This document shows, one piece after another, positions 44,864 to 57,087 of a DNA stretch of 64,000 nt. The notes beneath the pieces were generated by a model, which saw only the letters and a program-made list of their open reading frames with translations, ran no database searches and was not told where the DNA came from. The DNA is taken from NCBI GenBank assembly GCA_032718475.1, contig JAUCBJ010002077.1, positions 98,196 to 162,195 of the forward strand. The letters are read 5' to 3'. The first letter of the stretch is position 1, and each line of letters begins with the position of its first letter. The position numbers and the translations under genes are program-made. The DNA comes from Nemertoderma westbladi (taxonomy: Eukaryota > Xenacoelomorpha > Nemertodermatida > Nemertodermatidae).

Positions 44864-45777
44864 GTACTGTATATAAAAACGCTATAAGGGACAAGAATAA
44901 ATAAGGGACAAGAATAAATAAATACAAGGACTTTACCTACTATATATTAGCAACGTTTATGTGATTAATGAATCCGCTGTGATAATATATTTTCAAGTTT
45001 TTTAAAGTAGCCGAAATAATGTGAAGTGAAAATTAATATACCCACACTGGTAAGGACTTGTCAGTGTCCAACACTGGCGTAGTGGCGGAGAGACACATAC
45101 GGTACACAGTATGATATCCGCCTTAGGGCGAAATCATTGCCAAATAGCACTTGAGATATTTAATTATGCGTTAGGTAAACGCGCTGAAACAACAGATGCA
45201 TTAATACACGCCAATCTTTACTTTACGACTCACTTATCCCATTGTCCAGGAACATCAGCGAACAAGAACAATTATAAACATTCAACTACGAATATAGGAT
45301 GGACAAGAGATACATTGTCATTAGTTCGAAATATGCAGTATCTATAGGGCGTATTATAATTATTCAGGATATTACGCATTAAATGATTAATAATTTAAGC
45401 TAGGGACACGATGGGTAAGGAACTACTAGGATGTAACGGGGGTAAATTCTGACCTAGGTTAGGAGCTATATCATTTTTATAATAAGTTAATTACAAATAA
45501 CCAACTTAGTCTTCCATAATATACTAATAATTTAACTTCACCATGACCTACTAAAGATATATTTAGTAGGTCACGTATACTATTATGCCTACCTACCAGG
45601 AGGTAAACAATACACCGATATCATATCCAACAGCACACAACCATAGCCGACAATGACAAATATGTCTGTGTAGTTGTGTGTGTAGTGTTACACCCTTATT
45701 AACAAGTTTACCCCAATTTTATTTATGTTTCTTTTATAAAATAATATTCCGCAACTGAAACATTATTTGTTCTGCAT

Positions 45778-46140
45778 GTGGGGCGAGCCACGAAGTAAGC
45801 GAGCTTAGCTTGCGGGTACGGCTGTGGGGCGAGCCACGAAGTAAGTGAGGCATACGGGCAGCGTCGTTTCAACCGTTGCCTGTCGCCCAGTCCCCAAGTT
45901 TCAAGGCTTAATAAAGTCAATCATGTACGAAATGAAACCAAACTTGGTATACGTGTAGTCTGTCGAAAGTCTGAAATATAATTTGGGCGGTGGACGGGCA
46001 GGACTCAGCAGTTCTCCAGTCTCCCGCCAGAGGGCGATTAATCAACGTTTGATATAGTGGTACTCGCAGTCCAGCTTGCATACTTGGTCCTGCGCGAAGG
46101 AACACCGAAGCTGTTAATTTAATCAAGTTACGCAATCATA
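45778..46140. repeat. Repeat Y, divergent copy
   Basis: GGGGCGAGCCACGAAGTAAG occurs at 45780 and again at 45824; CCAAACTTGGTATACGTGTAG near 45937 corresponds to the Y interior at 46430. Confidence 0.55.
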
Positions 46141-46290
46141 TTTACGTTACATTATGGAAAGGTAAATTTATTCTATAGTACTATCATCACATGACGTTGC
46201 AGCATTTCCTGGCAGCAGAATTTACGTTTATATGAATTTTAATTCCCTGAGTCTAAGTGAGTTCAATTTATGGGGACTTTATTAAATTTG

Positions 46291-46826
46291 TGGAGCGAGC
46301 CACGAAAGTAAGCGAGATTTGCATGCGGGTACCACTAACTTAATCAATGTGTATCTTTAGTTGTTCTGATGTGTCCAATTTTGAACGTTAATAGTTCGCC
46401 CAATCCTCGATGAAAACTAACCAAACTTGGTACAAATGTAGTTTGGCAAAAGTTTAGAAATTTTCCAAGTTGAATTTGCGTGTGGCCTTCGAGAAGGTAA
46501 GATAAATTAAGTTAATTAAGTTGATTACGGTAAAAAACAGCACGTTTCTGCTTGCTTGCTCTGCTTTTAAAACACAAATTCACTGTTAATTTTTCAATAC
46601 ATATCTGTCATCAATCTCAGAACGTACTAAAGTAGTCCTGTCTGTGCCTTATGGGTTGGGGTGGAAATTAAAAGCTCCCTTTATAAAAGCTTTCCTATAA
46701 AAGCCTTTCTTTTATTGAATGTGGGTTATGTTAAATTTCTGAAATACAGATTTTGTGATAGAATCACTCAATTTAAATTAATGTCTCACAACTGAGCCTC
46801 GAGCTGCGCGAAGGCCCAACGAACGT
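46291..46826. repeat. Repeat Y, uninterrupted copy
   Basis: Starts GTGGAGCGAGCCACGAAAGT and ends at GCCTCGAGCTGCGCGAAGGCC. It is the empty-site counterpart of the copy broken by LINE-A at 944-4277. No coding capacity. Confidence 0.65.
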
Positions 46827-47158
46827 GCTGTGAATGTTGACCCACTGCCAGTCCAGGCCAACAAGTAAAGACTAACGCCGCAGTAACTTCTATCTATAAT
46901 CGGCCTTCTGCATTGCAACTGCATTAGAAAAAGTGAACGCTATGCCGGCGTATCTAGTAACTTAGAATAATGTAAATTGTTGCAAAACTACCTACGTAAC
47001 GTATGCACCGTAAAAGATATAGCTGTAAGCTGCTGGTCGAGTTAGATAATCAACTAAAAACTAACTCTACTACGACAAACTAGTTATAAAATGTGTCTAA
47101 ATCTAAATAAAGTTAATACAAAGTAACTTCGGCCACATAGAGGAATATTATATTTAGT

Positions 47159-49544
47159 TCAGAAGGACGTTGGTGTGAAGGAGCTGTTCATCTCCCGGTT
47201 TGAGAGACTGCCTCGTCTACCCATGTTGGGTTTGGGTGGACCGGGTTTAGTCTGGGCTGGTTGTTGCGGAATAATCTGGCGGACATTGTCTGTAATACTG
47301 CGCGTCGGGTCCACCTGGGAAATACAATTGATAGGGAAATACAAACTCACTTTATAATATAATGTACAGGTACACTTGATTTAATTCACTTTATTCATAT
47401 TATCGCCAAGATGCGACTGTCACTAAAATTCTACACGTCGTATGTCATCAAACAATGATGTACTAATTAACATTAACAAAATTTATTATTATCTATAGCC
47501 ATATAAAGTACCGATAGCAGTAATATAATGTAAATAGAAGTATAATTAAATTGGATATATTTTCATTATTTTATGATTTTCAGTCCAGACAATTTATGAG
47601 CTCCGGACCAGCAGACGTTCTGGAATATCAACGTTAAAGGCTGACTGACCTCCATTATTGCTGCCATAGTGCATAGATAGAGACCATGCGCAGGCTGATC
47701 TGTTCAGTGGCCGCTATGACCCTTATGTTGTAACCTACACGGCGATCCGATCACCGTATACAAGCGACTTACCAACTACTGAAATACTAGCTGCTAGTGC
47801 GGAACGGGAACGGAACACTGACATTATTATTCAATGCTGAAACGGAAAACCTCAACTGGAATTATTGAAATAATTTCTCAATCTGAAACTTATATTGATT
47901 TAATATCTTTTTTTACATTCAATTCCCCTTGGAAAAAATCTCAAATAATGTTGCAATATTCATAAAAAACTGACAAATCTGTATGCCAATCACGCAGAAG
48001 TATTGGCATAGCGATAAAAGCAATAAAGGAGAGGAATAAAGAGACGTAACTTGAATATCGTATCTAATAGCAACAAACGGATTATTTATTATATGGTATG
48101 ATAAAATATAATAACTGAATAAAGAGGTTATAGCAAACTGAAACACTTTGAATTTAATTTCATTGTTCAGCACTGTGTCGCTTAGCTAGAGTTTCGTACT
48201 CGAACTTTTGAGATACAACAGGAATTCACAAAGTAGGGGATTTACATACGGTATGTGACTGCCAGTGACGGCGTGTGTGACGGGGGTGTGTGTTGGGAAA
48301 CAGTTACCTTTATTTGGCCGTCTGTAGAGTCGGATGCTAATCCTTGGAGATCCGTCGGGAGTCCTGGCATACCTCCTCTACCCAGTAACATGTCTCCCAA
48401 AGAGCGTCGCCTGCCTCTAGAAGTCAAATAAAGAATCGACTTTATACCTTTACTGATTTACTAATGTTATGTCAAACTGTCACGTTATTTCATGTCACAT
48501 AAACTATTGTTCATGTAATAACCTACAGAGGTTCCTGTTTTCATTAAAACTAATACGAAGAATACCCTATAGTTAGACTTAATCTAACAAAGACTGGTAA
48601 AGAATATAGGCTTATATAGGGATCCTCATGAGGATAAACCTCGTTTCCATGACACTATCAGTTCAATTTAGTTTCATATTGTTGTAAAATATATTATATA
48701 TATATATGCGAAAGAGATGGAAAATAATAAGAAAAATTGAAATTAATAGCGAAGCAGCAACTTTATAGTAAATAGTTGTTGTAAATGTTATTCAAATTAT
48801 TTCTGTTGCTGTTCTGTTGAGTTATCTACATTTAGCTCACTCGGTAAAGCGGCAGACTTATATGTGGGAGTACTGGGTTCGAAACCAGATCAGGTATTTT
48901 TGTTTAACGTTGAAATTTGATCTAATTAGGCAGCTTCGTTTACAGCTAGCTTCATGGCTTTTCTAGTTGAAAAATAATTTTTAATGTTTCCGAGATAAAA
49001 AGTATACATAATAATTAGGCAAGCAATTGTTAATTGCTTGCCTCATAATAATTCAAAATTATTACGTGGTTCGGCTATATTGTAATGATTATTTCTATAC
49101 CAGTAGTGGGAGGACCACGGACAGCTACGGTACTTGTCCCCATAAGCCTCCCTAAAACAAATTTCGATAGCCTCAGCCTTGCTTTATTTATAGGTACCAG
49201 CAAGAAAAAAATATTAATGCAATATTCGTTCAGTTTATACAGTATAATTGTTTCCTAAATTAGCAGAAATTAGAATATCGGAAGTACAAAATATTATGGA
49301 TATCATTAGCATTATTAACTATTATTACCTTTACACTGCAATATCTGAATGTAGGCTAGTATAATTAGGTACGGTACCTATTAAATCCTGCAGGTGGTTG
49401 GACGGTTTGTAGATCAGTTAGAATGTCGGAGCTTTCTTGTGATTGATCAGTCAGATTTAACTTCGCCGGTGCCTCACTACTGGCTGGGAACAAATACGAG
49501 AAGAGACTTCCCTTCCTGGCTCCAGATCCTTCTTCATTAGCCAT
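47159..49544 (-). CDS. Gene C: small RRxS-motif protein of unknown family
   Basis: Three exons: 49544-49378, 48416-48308, 47314-47159 (stop 47161-47159); introns 961 and 993 bp, GT-AG, phases 2 and 0 as in genes A and B. 143 residues, the longest of the three. Exon 1 MANEEGSGARKGSLFSYLFP; exon 2 RGRRRSLGDMLLGRGG; exon 3 VDPTRSITDNVRQ, then GRRGSLSNREMNSSF and a TPTSF end. Exon 3 is Gln/Pro-rich in its middle. No signal peptide, membrane span or known domain; one basophilic Ser site per exon. Likely the end member of a tandem family spanning 30.7-49.5 kb. Confidence 0.76.
48826..48897 (+). pseudogene. tRNA-like sequence
   Basis: TTAGCTCACTCGGTAAAGC (A box, D arm) and CTGGGTTCGAAACCAG (B box, T arm with paired stem), loop CTTATATG between. 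The acceptor ends do not pair, so a SINE head or tRNA pseudogene is more likely than a working gene. Confidence 0.45.
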
Positions 49545-49917
49545 TCACTGGGGTGTAAACCAATTCTTATTAGATTATGTTCAAATACCGTTATTATAGC
49601 CTACGCAACTAACAACTAAATGAGCCTGTCTGCCTGCACGTTATTAAATCAAGTCAGCAAGTTAATATGTTAACCACCCCCCCCCCCCCCCCCCCCCCCT
49701 TATTGAAGAACGCCCGCCATAAACAAACTAAATTGACTGTTCCAAAATACAAACACATATCAAATATTAATAATTTGCATTTGTGCTGTAGGTTAGCGGA
49801 ACACCGGGTTTGTAAAGGAACACTGGGTTGTGGGAATCAAAACAATAAACGAAAACTAAACCATGTTATAAGTTTATGCAGTAAATTCCTAGTAAACAAA
49901 GGTATAAAATATCACTA

Positions 49918-50385
49918 TTACTAGGTCGAGCGAACTCGGACAGCGGAAATGAGATCCTTCCAGGCTTCCCGATTCTCCATAGTTGTCGCAATTTGGTTTC
50001 TCCCAAGTTCAGTATCCCTTTAAAGTTGATCTATATACAGTATGTTATGGCCGGTCGTCCACGACTACGCTTTCCATGAGTTGGTTGCCAGAAAAGTAGA
50101 TCTGGCATGACCTCGTCTTTACTTCTCCGGCAGTTCATAAAGGGTGGTTGATACAAGTGGTATAGTACCATAAAGCTCGTGTTTGTCACATGTTGTCTCC
50201 AGCTGATGTTTAGGGCTGCCCTTAGTCAGTTAGTAGTCTTGTGTAGCAAGTGTGTGTCCAGGTCTCTCCCCCATATAAAAGTACACTTTCCATTGTGGCT
50301 CGAGAGAACTTGGTCTTCACCTTCAGGTACCTGGCGCTGGCACCTGGAGCGAAAGGTCTGATTTCCAGATGGTCCGGGATTACAT
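49918..50385 (-). pseudogene. C-terminal remnant of a non-LTR reverse transcriptase
   Basis: The minus strand near 50145-50055 encodes DLLFWQPTHGKRSRGRPA, the end of many RTE/jockey-type polyproteins; further on, residues resembling LRQLWRIGKP lie in a shifted frame. Stops and shifts are present. Related to 25600-25960 and different from LINE-A. Confidence 0.6.
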
Positions 50386-50399
50386 TTTTGAAAAACATT

Positions 50400-52496
50400 T
50401 CAAGTGATTACATTTGGAAATAAGCTGAAATACTACGGGAATTTTTTAGATGTAGGTAAATTACCGCTGTATGTCATAATTATTATACAATGGACTGATG
50501 GAATACCAGTCAGCCAGTAGCAGTAATGGATTCCAAATCCATATTTCAGTATTTCTAAACCTACTCCAAAAGTTTAATTAAAAAAAAGGTGAATTTTAAA
50601 CCCTACTCCAAAAGTTGAATTTTAAAAAATAAAGTTGAAATTTCAACTCAGTTGTAAATAGAACTTATCCCCGACTGTACACCGATTCTTCTACCTTATT
50701 TATAGGTGTTTGTTGGTACCAACCAATGGAAAGCTGGTCATGTAAAGACTGAAAGATTCCAAATATGTAACACAATTTGAATTTCGTTGAAAAATAGCTG
50801 AAATATCTGAATATGAGCGTTCAAATCTTGCATGGTTTTGCACCGGCCTGCCGGCACCGGCGCGAGCTTATTTTATTCTATTTAATAAATATTTTCGTAA
50901 GACGACATGCCGCCCGGAAAGATGCCATTAACAGTTTAAGAATTAGATAATCTGATAATTGGGTGGATAAAGGTGAAAGGCTGAAAGGGCCTTCTTTCCC
51001 GCTAATTTAAATAAATGACTGAATGGTGATTACTGATGCATTTCTCTCTTAACCAGTTAACGGGATTCTTCAGACTGTCAGAGTATTAAAATAAAAACAC
51101 ACAACCGCAACCGGTATCTCAGTATCTAGCTACTAAGTAAGTACAGAAGTATTACTACTGCAGTACTGAGCATGTCACTGACAGACTGAATTACTACATT
51201 ATTCTGGCTCTGGGACATGGTGTATTACAGTACAGCAGTAGGCCTATCTGCCTATTATGAATTACAGTATTAGACCTAGTGTGTCTGTGTGTAGTGCAAT
51301 GCAGCAATGAATTACTGCATTAGGCCAACCAACTAGGTAGGCCTATAATGTTTACAGTACCAGTAACCAGTACTGCACTGCACTCCTGTTCCTGTCAACC
51401 TGTGTTTTGTTACCAATAATGCTGCGCTGTGCTGTGCTGCAGTGCTGTACTGCTGAGCTGATCAGCTGACTTATCAGCCTGTAGTATTGAACACTGCACT
51501 GCTCGGACTGCTGCCAGGCTGCATGCACAACAGTTACAGTACAGTACTTATTATAAAGATGTCGTCATACTGTAAGGTTGCAGCAAGAATCAACTGCTAA
51601 AATAGAGAGTGTAGAGGCCTACTGATATAACAACAATAACATTAGCCAGCCGATAATGACAGAGCCAAAATTAAAATTTCCATCCCTCGAAATGGCCAAT
51701 TGGAATTATTCGCCATTTGCCCAGTTGCCTGATTTCTGATTTCATTGCTAAATTGATCTGTAGTGAATAAACTTTTAAGATTGTGATATTAAATAGTTAA
51801 TATTGGAAAATGAAAATATTACATGTGTGCATAATCAGAGCCTGATTAACCCATGGTGAGGCCCTAGGCCAAGGGAAAATTTGAGGACCCTCAAAAAGGG
51901 TTTATTAGGGGCCGTCCAAGTATGACGTCTGCACTTTTCTCCAAAATGTTGACCCCCTCCCTCCCCTAAATCAGATGTCATCAGATAGGCGTTGACCCCC
52001 CCCCCCCCCCTAAATCAGATTAAAAAAATTTTACTAGTACTTTAATAGTACTAGTGCCGCTCAAATAAATCGTATAATTCTTCATTGATAATTCGAAAGT
52101 TCTCTTCTAATTATAAATCAGTGTCAGGGCTATCATCGGTTGTACAGTACTGTGGGGATTATGTGACTTAATTACTTAGTTAAAGCTACTGGAAATCAAA
52201 CCATCCAATTTTCATCCCATTTTTGCAAGCTACAGTAAGTCGCCTACTGTAACCTAACGTATAATAACAAAATCCACTTTGATACCTCCTTTAGCTTTCA
52301 AAACCATATCGGCTGTTGCGTTCAGTTTACGCCACATTCAGCAATGCTAATTGCAGTATTTGAATTGGGGTTGAGCTGATAAATACATTCAACTTTTGTA
52401 AACGCTTTTTTTAATACGAATTTGCTAAGAAGTGGTAAAAATGAGTAAGAGGGTCGGTGAATGGAGGTTGAACCAGCGCTATACCGAACCCTCTTG
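50400..52496. other. No gene seen; repeats only
   Basis: AT-rich, with CAGTA/TACTG-rich and TAGGCCTA-containing stretches at 51150-51600. 51906 begins GGGGCCGTCCAAGTATGACG followed by C-rich blocks, similar in look to a common invertebrate transposon end. A C run lies at about 51988-52009. Confidence 0.4.
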
Positions 52497-53041
52497 GCCT
52501 TGAATAGGCTTTCCAGGATTTGGAAGTCTCCGAGAATTAATCGGAAACTTAAGGTCCGATTATTTAGAGCAGCAGTAGTTCCAGTACTCCTCTATGGGAG
52601 TCCATGCTGGGCTCTAACTGCTGAGGACACCAAATCTCTGGATGGCACATTCACAAGAATGCTACGCCGGGTTCATTGTGTCAAGTACAATGCACACATC
52701 TCCAACCAGACACTATATAACATTGGAGGTGTCTCATTGGTTCCCCCAAGCTTGACACTAGAACAAAATCGCCTCGCTTTGCATGACATTGCTTTCGCCG
52801 TGAGGACTAGCCAGTGCATAATATTGTACTTTGGCAGCCTCATGGAGTGAATAAGCATGGTGGACAGCCCATGACTTTCTTGAGACGCATCTTAAAGGAC
52901 ACTGGCCTTGAAGATGCGGATGATCTAGCAAATGTCATGGGTGATACAGTAGGGAGTTGTGGCGGTGCAATTTTGTCGATAAGCCGGCACAGCATTCTTA
53001 AAAATGCAGCTGCAATGCAGCATGCCGATCCTAGTAGTAGT
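52497..53041 (+). pseudogene. 5'-truncated LINE-A copy
   Basis: Matches LINE-A 3733-4270 closely, with small indels that break the frame, and ends at the same TAG run. The 5' junction is next to an imperfect inverted repeat (AAGAGGGTCGGT ... ACCGAACCCTCTT, 52447-52495). Confidence 0.88.
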
Positions 53042-53941
53042 CGTGGCCTTCTACATTGAGCGCTATCTGGTTCAGCGACTCCATCCTCACACTTTCTTGC
53101 CTTACCTATAATTTAAGACATTATTAAGACATTAAAACATAATTTAATTATGTCTTATAAAGTGCTACATTATATGACTGGAAGCAAAATGAATGCATTT
53201 GTTTCCAACCAACGTACAGTATTTACTTCGATTGTTCAGTCAATTAGATACTGTAGTATTAAATAAATTTACAATAGAACGATGTTTCGGAATCTAATTA
53301 ACTAGACATACTCGTACAAAACCCTTCTTTTGATTATCAATCAATATCCTCCAATATTAGTTTGATACATTGATAACTTTCGACAAATTAATAGGCCTAC
53401 ACTTATTAGTAGCCTAGAAGTTCAATGTTCAAGAAACAGACTAGTGTGGTTATCGTTACAATTACTATCTTTCTGTATTAGAACTGTCCAATTAGGTTTG
53501 TTTGTTTAGTTTGCTCAAAGATTAAATTAAGTATTTGCATTATGATTCTTATGAATTATTGTTAGGAGGTATGCTTTATAATACGGGAAACTACGGGAAT
53601 AAATGTGGGATTTTAAAACTTCCAACCACTCAGCTGTTATAATGTTGTAAAGTAGGTGTTATTGCGCGAATTAACATGATAATATTGTTAGCGATCATTG
53701 CGTAGTTCAATTCCAAACACCCAAAGCTTTGATAAGAGTATGTAACTGAGATAGATGCTTGTGGGGAGTCAAAACTGTGATACAACAGCGAACTGTATTA
53801 ATACATTTACTATTACTAGAAAAGCCAGCAAGCTCGTTGTAAACGAAATTTCCTAATCGCATAACAAAAACACCTGACCGGAATTGAACCCGGTAAACTC
53901 CGGTCTTACTGTAAAATGCAAAGAAACTTGCAAAACTGTTT

Positions 53942-54014
53942 TGGAGAAGCTGGGCGTCGATCCCAGTACCTCCCGCATGCTAAGCGGGCGCTCTACCATT
54001 TGAGCTACATCCCC
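53942..54014 (-). tRNA. tRNA-Ala (AGC)
   Basis: 73 nt. Minus strand starts GGGGATGTAGCTCAAATGG and ends CTTCTCCA; anticodon loop TTAGCAT gives AGC. D arm (GCTC/GAGC), anticodon arm (CCCGC/GCGGG) and T arm (CTGGG/CCCAG) pair; the acceptor has one G-T and one T-T mismatch. A and B boxes are good. Downstream on the same strand is a short T run for Pol III. Near-identical to 55883-55955 including flanks. Confidence 0.85.
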
Positions 54015-54239
54015 TTGTGAGAGGGCATTGATTACACTCAACACTAAAGTAAGGATGGCGTTGAGCATTCAGAAATAGGACATCTCAGCAATTCAGTTGC
54101 TATCGGAATAAATGATAACATTCATGGCCCTCTTATTTCGTAGATAAGTTGAACATGATTGCCACAAATGTATCCCACAAACATGTCATAACTTTTGTTA
54201 CAATATGTGAACTTAACAGCGTTCTGGTGAATTACTCGT

Positions 54240-54905
54240 AACGCTGCAAAGTACTACTTTGCAGCGTTGCGGCCTATAGGACGGAACGCTGCAAAGTAAT
54301 CAATTATATGGAAACAACTTAAATTACCGTATTCCAGAATGTATTATTTCCAATTATATTGATGCATGCTTCTTTATTCAATAAAGCAGCAGGTGTTTGT
54401 ATAATGCATGCGTCCAGTTTGCAGTGACGGGTCTAGCTACTTTATGTAAATAATTGTTTAACGTGTAAGACTGTATTCCATACCGTACGTCCTATAGAAG
54501 ACATTATAGAGAAAATGAGCAAAGAGATTAGTAAAACTGAACGGACACAGACGGTGACTCAGTCGACGATGGATCAAAGATTTATCACGTCTATGCAGGA
54601 GATAACAACAATAAACTTAAATTAGATATAAATGTATAGTACCGGTGCCTGTTCCGGTTAATAAATTTCACTAATATTCGAAAAAGTACATGATTAAAAT
54701 GTTTAAATGATAAAATACTTTATTAACATACTGAACGCTGATAAGTTCACATAATGTAACAAAATTACATTACAGTACACCATTGCTTGCAAAGGTCACT
54801 TTTCAGCGTTAAAGACCCTTGTTTATTTATGTAAACTTCCCTCGCTGCGTTCGCTCGGTACATAAATAAACTCGGGTCATAACGCTGCAAAGTGGTACTT
54901 TGCAC
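54240..54905. repeat. AACGCTGCAAAGTA inverted-repeat cluster
   Basis: AACGCTGCAAAGTA-C-TACTTTGCAGCGTT is a perfect palindrome at 54240-54268; the word recurs at 54286 and 54892 (with GGTACTTTGCA after it). Possibly the ends of a small foldback element. Confidence 0.5.
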
Positions 54906-55047
54906 ACAATGATGTAAATTGTTATTTCACCTAATATACTTTTTGGCATCTCTTTTATTGCCGCCTGGCCTCTGAAACTGAAATCTGTCCTCTAACTACA
55001 TAGATCTGAAATCAATTTTAAATAATCTAATATACAAAAAGTTACTT

Positions 55048-55122
55048 CTGCGATCGTCGGGTCTCGAACCCAATAAATTATTGTCAAAGCTCCTGTGATA
55101 TTCCGACTGAACTAAATTTTCT
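55048..55122 (-). pseudogene. tRNA-like sequence
   Basis: Minus strand: TTAGTTCAGTCGGAATATCA (A box) and TGGGTTCGAGACCCGA (B box, paired T stem). No paired acceptor. Probably a SINE head. Confidence 0.4.
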
Positions 55123-55414
55123 ATCACTTGAAATCACTAAAAAACTTTCCATCACTAATTTAGTGATAGAAAATTCTAAATAGTGAGCGAAAGCAGCACT
55201 TTCTTGCACTGTTTTCTACACATTTCAGTGAGCGAATATGGATTTTTCAAATAAAATATATGGCAGTTATTTTTTATGTCCCATTTTTTGGATCATTTTT
55301 ACAACTTATTTTATTCTTTTCACCAATTAGGCTACTTTTCCCCCTTTGCCTTTTGTAGCTCAATTTGTTCGCTTTTTTATTTCGACATTCATACGCAATA
55401 ATTGATTAGGTTAT

Positions 55415-55725
55415 ATACCAATTCAGGGAAAGGGGCAGGTTACAGAGGCGGGCTTGTCTAACCAAAACAATAAACGAACACGTCACCAATTAAGTGAAAG
55501 GATCAGGTTACAGAGATAGGCTTATCTATCCAAAACTATAAACAATTCCATTATCAATTGAGGGAAAGAAGCAGGTTACCGAGGCATGCTTTTCTAGCCA
55601 AAATAATCAACCATCCCACTACCAATCGACGGAAAGGAGCAGGTTACAGAGGTAGGATTATGTAATAAAATCAATAAACGATATCATTACCAATTGAGGG
55701 AAAGAAAGCTGATTATAGAGTAGGC
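55415..55725. repeat. Tandem repeats of the family Z core, about 5 units
   Basis: Units of 60-65 bp, each with CAATT-GGGAAAGGAGCAGGTTACAGAGG-like core and CCAAAACAATAAACGA-like end. Confidence 0.75.
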
Positions 55726-55882
55726 CTACAGTAAAGTAAGCATAATAATAAAACTCTGTAATTAATTAATTAATTATGTGGATGCGGTAAGGTGATTTAA
55801 AGGTATATTTGAGCTCCTGAGAGGACCAGTTTCCGATCGCCCAATGCCTCCTTACTTGAGTGTGAACGTTGCCCCCTCACAA

Positions 55883-55955
55883 GGGGATGTAGCTCAAATG
55901 GTAGAGCGCCCGCTTAGCATGCGGGAGGTACTGGGATCGACGCCCAGCTTCTCCA
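55883..55955 (+). tRNA. tRNA-Ala (AGC)
   Basis: 73 nt, same sequence as the minus copy at 53942-54014. Anticodon loop TTAGCAT; A box TAGCTCAAATGG; T arm CTGGG/CCCAG. GTTTTTG 8 bases after the 3' end is a proper Pol III terminator. The upstream flank CCTCACAAG is also shared with the other copy. Confidence 0.88.
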
Positions 55956-56024
55956 AAACAGTTTTTGCAAGTTTCCATACATTTTCCTTTTAATTAAACA
56001 CACACAATGATGGGGTGGTTATAG

Positions 56025-56815
56025 TTAGTGCCCGCGAGTCATTAGTTAGGGCTGAGAACCTTGTCTGCAAGTGAGACGTTAGTGCCGGAGGACCTTGTCT
56101 ACAAGTTGTCTGCGAGTGAGACGTTAGTGCCCGCGAGTCAATAGTTCCCGCATTGTATTTAGAAGTTAGTATAAGGCAATCCGTTTTTCTTCTTACTTAC
56201 TTATACCCCATTCAACCAAAGTCATCAACAACGGCCTCCTCCATTAACATACACTAATTTAATTAATTCCCTAATTTAATTAACTAAAAGTCTGTAGTAT
56301 TACACATTTTTTTTTATTACACACTATCTCCAGTAAAGTTAAACAAATTAAGTACACACTATCAAAAGTAGGTTATTTAGAAACAATCAAACGCTGTTGC
56401 CTAATCCTAATTCCTTGAAGACTTTACCGCAAAACCAAATAATATAAATGCTACCATGTCTAGCTGAGGTTTGAGGTTAATTAATGTTTTAATCATACAA
56501 TATCCAAGTTGAAATTGAATTGTTAAATAACGAGATGCGGGAACTAAAGACTGGAAATTTGTACCTTTGAAGTTTAAAGATATAGTAACTACTCGTTTGC
56601 ATCAGCAGGAACTAAAGAAGCGGGAAAATGTCTTCATGGCCTGTTGTATGACATATACTAACTAAGTCGATAGGCCCTAGGTGGGCACTAACGTCCTATG
56701 GGACATTAGTGCCCGTGATAATGCGACTAAGTGACCGCGGTCACTAAAGGTACTGAAACATTAGTTCCCACGGGCACTAATTTCTCGCAGACACGAACGT
56801 CCCAAGACCAACTGT
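56025..56815. repeat. Inverted TTAGTGCCCGCG repeat element
   Basis: GTTAGTGCCCGCGAGTC at 56025 and 56124 and GACGTTAGTGCC at 56081 face GGGCACTAACGTC (about 56690) and CACGGGCACTAA (about 56769). No ORF. The left end recurs at 57275. Confidence 0.5.
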
Positions 56816-57087
56816 ATGTATTGGCAAAATGTGCGAAGCCAGACGAGCTCATTAAATGTGGGTTTGTTGGGTGACACGGATTGTCACCTCTCATGACCCT
56901 TTCGTATCATATACATTATACATCCCATACAACACATTCGTTCGTCCCAACAATGTTTAAACGTTCCCTTGTTAATTTTTGATTAAATTGTACATTTATT
57001 TTGAATGTCCTTCCTTTCCTACAACAATCACCTAAAGTGACCTATAAAGAGGTAGTTTCGTTATAACAATTGAGTTCTACCGGTTGG

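Noticed and set aside
44882-45777. Short ORF at 45111-45347 as a gene
   Set aside because: No domain, no supporting splice sites or paralogue, and AT-rich random composition.
52447-52495. Inverted repeat AAGAGGGTCGGT/ACCGAACCCTCTT as transposon ends
   Set aside because: Too short and imperfect; it coincides with the 5' truncation point of a LINE-A copy and may be a junction by-product.
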